This document shows positions 54,342 to 64,000 of a stretch of 64,000 nt of DNA, piece after piece (positions within the stretch are counted from its first letter, which is position 1; every line of letters begins with the position of its first letter). Source of the DNA: Phlebotomus papatasi (Eukaryota; Arthropoda; Insecta; Diptera; Psychodidae); the NCBI RefSeq assembly GCF_024763615.1, contig NC_077223.1, positions 97,092,627-97,156,626 of the forward strand, written 5' to 3'. The translations under genes were made by a program, and so were the position numbers. Below the pieces are notes generated by a model. That model made no database searches. It was given only the letters and a program-made list of their open reading frames with translations, and was not told the DNA's origin.

Positions 54342-55307
54342 TAGGGGAAAGTCGTCTGCCTTTAAATGCAGCAGCCTTCAAATTTTGCGATATTTTCGTT
54401 GTTCGCAAAAGCATAAATTATATTCTATTAACTATTAGGTAGCTATCCATCATCCTCACAAATAATCAAAAAATGGAGAGCCTAGCTCCTATTTCCTAGA
54501 TGCTAGATCAAAAAAAATGAAAATGAGCTCTAAACTGTAATTTTGATGTTCCACAAATCATGTGATTTTTCATAGTAAAAATGATTTTACAAATAAATCT
54601 TCCATTGTGACACATAGAAGGTTAATCAGGCTTAATATTTCTGTTAATACATTTTGGTTCAAATGACACAATTTTTGTGGGTGGCAAAAATTTGCAAATA
54701 TCACCCTGCAGCAGCCTTTAAATGCTAATGTCGTGTGCCTTTAAATCCTATCTTTCCATACATCAAAACATGTGAAATCGAACTCCTACTTTTCTCTGAC
54801 GAACGTCATACAAATACTTATAACCTGCTATCTTGCTCCGGCCGGGATGTTTCAAGTTGACAATTTTCAACTTCAATGGCTTTTTCTTCCAAATTTTCAT
54901 GTGCAAAACAGTGCTTCAGAAAAATGTGAAGAAAAGTTATTGTGTAATGTCTTTTGACTGTAGTGATGATTTTAGTGAGTGCGTTAGGCTTCAATCTAAT
55001 CATTTATAGCCCATTTAGTTTTATTGATTCAATATTCTCAGTGAAAAAAAAAACATTTAAAGGCAGCTGCCTCGCGTTTGAAGGCAGACTATGCCAGCTG
55101 CCTTCATACAAATCGACATCACTTTTTAATTTCCTCAGAAGGAAATACTGAGGACTTGCGAGTGCTAAATGAGGTAATCATATACGCCGAATGAACAAGA
55201 GAATTTTTTGGTGTAGTAGAAAATAAAATCCATTTTGTGGATTCTTCAGAAAAAAATCTGAAATTTGGAACTCCATTTTTCGTTTGAAGGCAGACGACTT
55301 TCCCCTA
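54342..55307. mobile_element. 966-bp element, TAGGGGAAAGTCGTCTGCC
   Basis: TAGGGGAAAGTCGTCTGCCT pairs with AGGCAGACGACTTTCCCCTA. The motif GGCAG[AC]... recurs inside (54713-54745, 55060-55100), giving sub-terminal repeats. The 60-65-codon frames within it on both strands show no transposase motif. Confidence 0.85.
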
Positions 55308-55369
55308 TATATTTTAAGCGGTTCTAAGTAGACGCTTTAAATTCAATAAGTGCAACATGCTGAGCTGTA

Positions 55370-55575
55370 GACACTTATGACTTAAGGCACGAGATGGCTT
55401 AAAGTAATTATGATCAAAATAATGATTAGACTAAACTCTCATCAGTTTCCTACTTAAGCCGTTTCTCGACTCAAGTTGATAGACGGATATTAGTCAGAAA
55501 TTGATGTAAATGTAATCTGACCATATATTTGATTGTGATTATGTTAATCCATCTCTCGGCTTAAGTTGTAAGTGT
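55370..55575. mobile_element. Copy of the TAAGCCG inverted-repeat element
   Basis: AATAATGATTAGACTAAACTCTCATCAGTTTCC and TAAGCCGTTTCTCGACTCAAG match 44750-45125; the right half has the mirrored ...GATTGTGATTATGTTAATCC. Confidence 0.5.
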
Positions 55576-58214
55576 GCCTAGGGCATAATATTTCTTGTAC
55601 AATCCCTAAAAAAAATCACCTAAAATTTTTAAAACCGTTAAAATTAAAGTTAACTTTGAAAATCAAAAAATGTTCCTTATGCTCTTTCCGACTTGACTAA
55701 TTAAAATAATTCCTAAAAATATTTTTTGCTTAATAGCATTTGAACTGTATTTAATTTTAGATGATTTCCAACTTAACCCATGGTTAAAGCTCAATTCAAT
55801 TGGCTTATACAGTGCAGCCATGAAAATCTCTGAGAATCCCTTACGAGCTAACATTGACTTTCATTCCAGTTTTACCCACATACAGCAACTTCCCAAAGCT
55901 GATCGTCTGCACGTTTCCGATGATTCAGAAACTTTATCATCGTCTCGGGGTTAAGCCGCTTTACCAACTTCAAATGATTATCTCTTGTTGGCATTTTCGT
56001 CCATTAAACAATTCCTAACAATTCATTTGATATACTGGTAAATTGTTCAACTGCTAAATATAGACGTTAAGTGGTTGGAAAAGTGTCTCAAAGCATTGAG
56101 GAAGTGTCTCACGTTTTAGTGCTATTTCGAGATGATCAAATTGAATAAGTGGTTATGGCAAATTGAAATGATTCTTCCCACATGTACAAATATTTCATAT
56201 TAGCACCCAAAATGGTCCAGAAGTTCAATATAATATTTCCTGAGCCCTTTTTGCGCACCAAGCATATCCTCCCTCTTGGTGTTTGGGTAGGATGGAGAGT
56301 GGTGAAATATGTTGGGATAAATTGAAGATGACGGCCGGAAAATATACTCGTAGGACTATCAAATTCAATATTCACCCCACGGATGCCACCTTTCGATTCT
56401 ATAGCATGCTCCTAAGCAGAAAAAACAAGGTGGAAAATATGATAATTTAATTTCCAACTGCAACCTCGACCTCCTGCATAAGGGGAAAATCCTTAAAGAA
56501 ATCTCACACAAAAGACCCAACCATGCGAGAGAAAAACGTTTTTTTTTGGCACACAAGGAAAAAATTACTAAATAAATTTATTCTCCCAGAAAATATGTAA
56601 ATATATCTTGGAATTTATTTTCCATCACTGCAAATAGATACACTCGTACGTGAGAAAGTGGAACACTTGGGGTACAGTTTTCTCCCATCCATCGGTCAAT
56701 CCAGTGTGGTGGAAAGTGAGTTGAGAGGAATCTAGAAAAAAGATTAATAATTAAATCAATGAATAGTACAAAAAAAATTAAAAATCTATTTTTATGGCCC
56801 TCAAACAATTTCTCAATTTAGAGAAATTCAATAGATTGGCAATCAAAACCAAAAAATTGAAAAAATGTAGATACAAGAAACACAGACAGAAACAAAGCAT
56901 TAGAGCGCTTGTATTTGAACTAACTTTTCTATTGGTTCATCATCTGGCTTGTCAGGATTACCACAGGACGTAATACAGATTTTTAAATTTATTTCCTTGT
57001 TAAAAAAAATGAATGTGATAACGGTTAATGTGCTTCAAGCATACCTCTGATCATAAAGTTTGACTATCAATTTTTTATATCTCATGTAATGAAATTTTGT
57101 TAGATGAAAAAAAAACACATGTTACAATGGCAAAGCGTGTCATACTTTACGAAATGCTCGAACTCGGGATTTAGATGACATACCTACCTCACAAGTTTAC
57201 CCAAAATAGTTTTGATGTAAAACAATCGATTTTTTAACAAAAATTACGTATCGGTCCATAACCGATTTATAAATGATCGAAACCACTTCATACTGGTATA
57301 AAGAATTCCAAGACATTTCTAACGTGCCATCATATGAGCCTCTTGGTTGAGAAATATGCCCTCTAGATCTTTTTTAACCTTAACTTTGAAAAACTGTTAT
57401 TGGGAATGATTCAACGATATTTTTGTATAAGGACGAAAAGCCCGCCTAGGTAACCTCTAAAACATCCAAAAATTAAAAGAAATCACACGAAACATTTTGA
57501 GCAATCCTGAAAAACATGGTTTTGGAGAGGTAATGGATGAGTTGGGGAGGAGACGAGGGGCTTATTAACCTTATTAACGATCCTTGAGTCGACTTATGTG
57601 AGGATACGTCACAGGTCCTCTCAGGTCCTAAGTCTTTTTCTCTAACCGTTAGGACTCTAGCCGTGATAGAAGCCGGATGGGACAGATAGACAGTGTAACG
57701 TCAAAAGAATCGAAACTTCAGATTTCTAACCTCTAAAACATATTCAAAAATTAAAAAAAAACACACGACGGGTTTTGGAGAAATCCCAAAAAACTTGGTT
57801 TTGGCGAAGAAGAAGAGCGTGGAAATGAGAGACATGTTAATGGTTCCAGGATCGACTTATGGAAGGTTCTATGAATGTTCTAAGTGTCTATATGTGACCG
57901 TTTGGCATCTAGAGCTGTCGACGATTGGACCAAAAACTCAAAACTTCGGATATCCAAAATTTTATTAAAATATGACCCCTTGAGGGCTAAAGAGTCGACT
58001 TATGTGTAGTGTATATATAACTCAAGATCGAGGCATTGTGTATAATACGCTCCCTGAGAATTTCGAACAGTAAAAGTCTGTTATATTTTATAACATTCTC
58101 TAAATAGCAATGCCTCAATTTTGTTTTAAATTAAGTGAAAATTAGAGATTCTTTTGTAACGCAGACTGAGAACTAAATACATTATGCCACGGTCGCCACA
58201 TCTTTAATCATCTT
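55576..58214. other. AT-rich DNA with a dispersed repeat
   Basis: No gene. 57440-57560 and 57720-57815 are imperfect copies of a word set (CCTCTAAAACAT, CACACGA, AACATGGTTTTGG) also present in both foldback arms at 24120-24220 and 25415-25500. Confidence 0.5.
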
Positions 58215-58465
58215 CACTGAGAGAAAGCCGAAAAAGTCAAAATAACATTCCGGAAATATTAATTTTACCCTGCAGTATTGATCCGAAATCGGTGTAAATA
58301 TAACCCTTTTTAGGTGTTTTATGGGTTAAAGTTACTCTTTTTTCATGTTGATTTTACCCTTAAAAAGTGTAAAATTAACATTAAAAATATTGATATATTT
58401 TGACACCCGAAAAGTGTTAAAGTTATGACGAAAAATGTTAATCGTAGCCAATTTTTTTCTCAGTG
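58215..58465. mobile_element. MITE, CACTGAG family
   Basis: CACTGAGAGAAAGCCGAAAA ... TTTTTTTCTCAGTG with the common interior. A second copy follows in the same orientation 38 bp downstream. Confidence 0.88.
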
Positions 58466-58503
58466 TTCTTTTTAGAGTGCTTTGACAGTTTCGTGTGATC
58501 GTT

Positions 58504-58757
58504 CACTGAGCGAAATCCGAAAAAGTTAAAATAACTTTCCAAAAATCTTTATATTACCCTGCAGTATTGATCCCAAATCTGTGTAAATATTAAGATTTTT
58601 AGGTGTATTAGGGGTTAAAGTTACCCTTTTTCAAGTTAATTTTACCCTTTAGAAGGTGTAAAATTAACATTAAAAAATGTTGATATTATTTTTACACCTA
58701 AAAGGTGTTAAAGTTATGAGCAAAAAAGTTAATCGCACGCCCGTTTTTTTCTCAGTG
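58504..58757. mobile_element. MITE, CACTGAG family, tandem neighbour
   Basis: CACTGAGCGAAATCCGAAAA ... CCGTTTTTTTCTCAGTG. It differs from its neighbour by many substitutions, so the pair is two insertions or an old duplication. Confidence 0.88.
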
Positions 58758-59048
58758 TTATAATGGTAAACAGCTCTTGATACAGCGAATAAATTTTGAC
58801 ATTTTCGTTGCTGACGATAAACGACAAATCAAATGCCATTCGTAAAGAAAGTCAATCGAATAGGGGTAAGGAAATCTGGCATTAAAAGTTTACCTTGTGT
58901 GCCGATCAGCACGATCCTGAAGTCTGATTGCACCATCAACGCGATCAACGCGAGCTTGGAAACTGATCGGCGCGTTCAGTCAATCTGCTACTCACGGTGT
59001 ACTCACTGTCTATAGGCACTTTGCTACTCCCTGTGATCAAAGAAAATC

Positions 59049-59406
59049 TAGGGGAAGTGGGGCACCTTTGAATGTAAGGCAGCTTTGAAATTGGGATATT
59101 TTACCTATGTTTAAATGGAACTGAGCCATCATAATGTAATTTGGCTTCTCAATCCATTTGTGCAGCTGAAATACTACAAGATAATTATATTTATAGTGTA
59201 ATTAGCTTATACAATTAGTGATTCAGGAGTTTTCTGCCATTTTGCCCGATGAGATCGGTAGTGAAGTCGGTCAGAAGATGCAAAACAGGAGACAGAATAA
59301 ATTGAATTGAATTGAAATTGAAGATAAGGCTCAACTTTATTTAAAAGTAGGTGAAAAATCCCAATTTCAAAGTTGCCCTGCATTCAAAGGTGCCCCACTT
59401 TCCCCT
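59049..59406. mobile_element. MITE, TAGGGGAAGTGGGGCACCTTTGAA
   Basis: TAGGGGAAGTGGGGCACCTT pairs with GGTGCCCCACTTTCCCCTA, then GCAGCTTTGAAATTGGGATA with its inverse. The interior (59210-59330) is absent from the related copy at 26506 and may be a further insert. Confidence 0.85.
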
Positions 59407-60980
59407 ACCCCTCATTCAAATTCAAGTTCATGATGGTTACTCAACGGTTTATATAATAGAATTAGTTCTTCATCTTATCTACCAAACTACTAAATAATTC
59501 TTTTTAACTCTGTTCTAAAGCTCTGGAGCGGCTGCTTCAAGTTGAAGAGAGATTACTGTGGGTTATGCTGAAGTATGATGAATGTCTTGTTACCCATGGT
59601 AACAGGCACATCCTCTGATAGATTCCGTCTGTGCGAATAAATGCTCGACATTCGGAAATCAGAAGTATTTGGGCTCAGACATGTGTCAAAATGGATTTGA
59701 AAAGGACGCTCAGTGTCTTTTCCTTCGGGTGGAAAATGGCAAAAAGATGTGTGGACAGAATTTTCTAAGGAGGGAAAATTGGGAAGAAAATCCTTCAGAC
59801 TAGCTCATTCTTTACCGAATTATATTCGAAAATGATCTAAAAAAATTTTCCATTCACCATTCAATTGGAAATTTTTTACTGGATTCTTTTTTTGGGCGAA
59901 TTGAATACAAAATAGAAAAGAAATGAATCATAAAAACAAATAACAATAGAAGGACAAGAATAAACATTTGAAGATAGAAAATTGCAAAACATCTCAACTT
60001 TTGAGTGGTTTTGTCCAACACCCATTTCATTTTTTTTATTTACACGTAGGATATTGGAAAATAAATGAAAATTTCATGTGGCTCAAACGACAAATTGGTT
60101 AATGCAGAGGCAATTCAAGTTCTTCATGCTGAAATAGGGGAAGTAAAAAAAGAAAGAACCATTTTCCAGCTTGTCACAGAGTGCGGGATAGAATATAAAA
60201 TTTCAACAAGTAACATAAAAGGAGGGAAAAATGTATATGAAAATATTTTTTATGGCTTCTCTGCCAAAGAATTTCTGCATGTCAGAGTGCAAAAAAAAAG
60301 GTGGAATAAGAATAAAGTACCCTTGTCGCATTGTTTAGTTCACACAAAAGATGAGAAATGTTTTTCCAGGACAAAGCCAAGCGAATATTGATGTTGGAAG
60401 ATGTTGGGATGAATTTTATACCTCAAACAAAATATAATTGAGAATCTCATCTTATTTGCTCGGTACCTTTTTTCCCTCCAAAACTCCCTCATCTATTATG
60501 CAAATTCATTTATTTTTACCAACACTCTCTCCAGGGACACACAATTAGATCATCCGGTGAAAATGGTCCCACTGAGCCACTAATTAATGCACTGTCTTGC
60601 AAAAAGTGTAGCTCCTTTTTGCAACTCTCAAGGGAATTTATTAGTGGATGTGTACTGATGATGGTAATTCTGTGTCATTCTGCTGACACTTTTCAGTAAA
60701 TTTGTAGAAATTTTATTGTTCACAGGACTGTAATTTATGTCGTTGTTGTGTAATTCATTACACTGCAGAATATCGGTTGAGCTCTAACAATAGATCTTTT
60801 GTCTATAGAATGCAATTCTGTATTAGTCAATACGCGCAGGAGTTAGGGGTATCGCACGAAACTTTTGTAATACTTGCATAAATACCACTTCGAGCTATAC
60901 TTCTATTCATTGATACTGAATATGCTTTAAACAACGTTTAAACTTTTTTTGACTAATATAATGCTAATGACCAATCACTG
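59407..60980. other. DNA without a confident gene
   Basis: 59603-59803 is an open Cys-rich frame (see findings). 60065-60391 is a 108-codon + frame starting MKISCGSNDK with no recognised domain and no Kozak or promoter support. Neither is called as a gene. Confidence 0.4.
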
Positions 60981-61480
60981 CACTGAGAGAAATCCAAAAA
61001 AGTTAAAATAACATTCCAGAAATGTTAATTTTACCCTGCAGTATTGATCCGAAATCGGTGTAAATGTTATGCTTTTTAGGTGTATTGGGGGTTAAATTTA
61101 CCCTTTTTCATGTTAATTTTACCCTTAAAAAGGTGTAAAATTAACATTAAAAAGTGTTGATATATTTTTACACCTAAAAAGTGTTAAAGTTATGAGGAAA
61201 AATAGTTAATCGCACCGTCCTTTTTTTCTCATGAGAAAAAAAGGAGGGTGCGATTAACTATTTTTCCTCATAACTTTAACACTTTTTAGGTGTCAAAATA
61301 TATCAATTATTTTTAATGTTAAATTTACAGCTCTTTAAGGGTAAAAATAACATGAAAAAGGGTAAATTTAACCCCCAATACACCTAAAAAGCATAACATT
61401 TACACCGATTTCGGATCAATACTGCAGGTTAAAATTAACATTTCCGGAATGTTATTTTAACTTTTTCGGATTTCTCTCAG
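60981..61480. mobile_element. Palindromic dimer of the CACTGAG-family MITE (500 bp)
   Basis: A forward copy (60981-61231) abuts a reverse copy (61232-61480) at the centre TTTCTCATGAGAAA with no spacer. The arms are nearly identical over 250 bp, more alike than separate copies elsewhere in the window. Confidence 0.9.
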
Positions 61481-62039
61481 AGATAGAACATTTATAAAAT
61501 ATGTTGAAATTGAAATTGGTTCAGAAGAATCTGAATTATAATTGTAATACTGCAAAATACTGCAATACTGCAATACAAAATACTGCAAAAACCAGGTTTG
61601 GTAATAGTTTGGATATGCAAAAATTCTCAAGATTTTGACCTTTAAACTTTTAATAATTTCAATCGAGACTAAGTTCTGAAATAATTTTGGACTACTTAAA
61701 CATTTAACCTTCGAAGATTCGATCTAGAGATTTTTTTTAGTCATAGATATGTAATGGAAGAAATATCCACCTAGGCTATCTCCAAAATATATCCGAAAAT
61801 AAAAAAAATCGTTAGGAGTCCTTTACGAAATAAATCGAAATTAATTATTATTTTAAAAGAAAAAAGAGATATAGGGGGAATATGGGGAAAAACGTCTCAA
61901 GATCGAAATAATATTTACTTATGAGCGAGGATCACGGCAGACCGGAAATCGATATCTCTTACCGTTTAACCTCTAGCACAGTAACGAACTTTTGTACAAA
62001 TAAAAATAAAATATTAAAGAAAGATATGGCAATTACAAG

Positions 62040-63105
62040 TAGGGTAAGGGCTCATAATTTTGGACAGTCTGTTTATAAGCATCGATGTTCCAAGTTTGAA
62101 GTGCGATATTTTTAATAATAATTGGCTTTTTTATTACTCTCTTTTCAGAAGGGTTATTTAGGAACTTGGCAAGCTATTTATTGTTTTTGTTTTTACTAAA
62201 ATTAGTCTTAATACGTTTAAAAATGAATTGATATGCAGAGGTGTATTTGACTCTTATTTTTGGACGACTTGGTTATTAATTTGGACAACTTGGCTGTAAA
62301 TTTGGACAGCTAATCCGACTCAACAGGGTGCCAATTGTTCTTCATTTCATGAACCAATCTTACCAAGTCCTCTTCCTGTTCATGTAAGGGAAACGTGGAA
62401 TGCCACAAGAAGCCCGGAAACTTTCCATATCATTCATTAAAGTGAGTTGACTTCTGTACTCCAAGTACGTGAGGATTAGCGCATTCCTTGACCTTTCCGG
62501 GAGCCTTTCAAGGTTTTTCTCGTTACATCTCTTTCGTAGAGATGATTCTCCTTTGTTTCTTCAGGCATTTGTCTAACCTAGTCATCACAAAAGCTAAAAC
62601 TTCACTAAATTTCGTGAGAAAAACACCTGTCCAAAATAAGAAGTATCACCTCACTTGTCTTTAAAAATTTCCCATTTTTCACACGAAAAATCTAATTCAC
62701 AAGGCAAATCTCACTTCAGGTCAAATGTACAAATCACCATTAACGTGAATCAACATAATATTCATCGAATATTCAATAATATCACTCAAAAAAAGCAATG
62801 AAACTTTGTTAGTACTTCACTACAGCTAAATAAGACTGAAGTAAACACGAAGTTCTGTCATATTTTTCGTAAGCAATTGTTCACACTGAATTTTCAACAA
62901 AGCAATTTCAACTCAAATTATATTCAAAATTTAACGTATTCAGTGTTAAAATCTTCCAAAAAGAACAAATATTTAGATAGAATTCATTATTCATCAAATA
63001 TTTGAATAAAAATCTATAATTTTAATCAATTTATTTTTAGTGTCCAATGTTATCCTCAAAGTGTCCAAAATAAGAAACTGGTCAAAATTATGAGCTCTTC
63101 CCCTA
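62040..63105. mobile_element. 1.07-kb element, TAGGG.AAG.GCTCATAATTTTG
   Basis: TAGGGTAAGGGCTCATAATTTTGGACAG pairs with CTGGTCAAAATTATGAGCTCTTCCCCTA. The left interior resembles that of the TAGGGTAAGTGTGCC family (TTATTACTCT, GGAACTTGGCA, TTAATACGTTTAAAA), although the ends differ. GTCCAAAATAAGAA and TTTGGACA motifs repeat inside. Confidence 0.8.
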
Positions 63106-64000
63106 TATACTTTATCAATTCATTACCCATTGGTACCGATGCATTTGAATTGGAAATTTCAAGATCTTTTCAAAAAATAAATAAATAAATAAAATTAAAA
63201 AAATAAATAAATAAATCTGTTTAAATTAGGTCCTCTAGAATGTTTAACTTTTTGGCCTTCGAAAATATTATGTCGAAAATTATCTCGATCAGAATGTAAG
63301 AACGAAATGTTTACCTACACTGGTAAAAAAAAGGATCAAATTGATCCAAATTTCATCTTTTTGCAAAGGATTGATCAAATTTCAAACTCTAAATGCACAA
63401 TTATCATAAAAGAAACATGTTGATTTTATCCATTCTTCGGAAAAGGATCAAGAAAGAAGAAAGTAAAGCAACATTTAAATAAATAGTAAGCAAGAAATTG
63501 CTCATGTGAATCGTAAAATTTTCAGAGATACAAAATTAGCTTTTTGCTTATTATATTTTTTAAAGGGTATCTTTGAACATTCTTAATCAATTTAAAACTA
63601 TATCTGAGCATCGTTGATACATCTGATTAAAAACCGTTCATTTTGTTTATGAAAATACACAATCCTTTATGTTTATACATTTTTTTATATAGATATATTT
63701 ATATAATTTTTATATTTAAGAAATTGTGTCTCATAAATTGTTCTTAAATAAATCCTTAGTAAGTATCTTCCTTGTTGTAAATTGCGGAAAAATTTTCTGC
63801 AACGTCGTATAGTTACTGTTTATTTCATCCGGCCTACATCATCATGTGGACTTTGTATTTTCCCTCCATTTACCCTTATTCCACCGCCTCCAATCCTAGT
63901 ACAATCACAGCTTGAGAAAGATTGAAGGGGCTTTTGTGGGGAATATAGGGTCCGTTATTGGAGAGCATTTCAGCTGAAATCACGGAGGGCAATAAAAAGA
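63106..64000. other. Window edge, no recognised gene
   Basis: Contains an (AAAT)n stretch at 63177-63213 and otherwise AT-rich sequence. The last 200 bp is less AT-rich, but I see no exon signal. Confidence 0.5.

Noticed and set aside
60065..60391. 108-codon + frame starting MKISCGSNDK
   Set aside because: No domain or transcript signal; Lys/Asn-rich composition as expected from AT-rich non-coding DNA.

Overview
This is a eukaryotic nuclear window, most likely from an insect and possibly a dipteran. The evidence is split genes with GT/AG introns (one only 60 nt), AT-rich non-coding DNA, an arthropod-type initiator (TCAGTC) with a partial DPE at the correct spacing, and a dense load of short inverted-repeat transposons. 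The species cannot be fixed from sequence alone.

Genes. (1) A complete five-exon CLN3 (battenin) gene runs on the + strand from 12795 to 35750. I assembled it from splice sites and phase; it encodes 442 residues, against 438 for human CLN3. (2) A two-exon type II membrane beta-1,3-galactosyltransferase-like gene (GT31 family, 423 residues) lies on the - strand at 30767-32098, wholly inside CLN3 intron 3. (3) At 47093-47696 there is a promoter, a 5' leader of about 540 nt and a first coding exon for a signal peptide. The rest of that gene is not identifiable here, so its first intron probably exceeds 16 kb and leaves the window.

Repeat landscape. Positions 1-3500 hold a 22-bp satellite in two opposed arms. 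CLN3 intron 1 (13.8 kb) carries nested MITEs, a solo LTR, a 342-bp tandem trimer of tRNA-like units flanked by a 12-bp direct repeat, and a 3.9-kb insertion flanked by TTAA. Positions 35800-47000 and 47700-64000 are mostly MITEs, an (AAGT)n microsatellite and unassigned AT-rich sequence. Many MITE families share TAGGG...CCCTA ends, suggesting mobilisation by TA-targeting transposases of Tc1/mariner type. Another family (CACTGAG...CTCAGTG) appears at least six times, once as a 500-bp palindrome.

Links between genes. CLN3 and the glycosyltransferase are endomembrane proteins (lysosome and Golgi), but nothing in the sequence shows that they work together beyond the nested arrangement. No bacterial-type operons, CRISPR arrays or intact transposase genes were seen.
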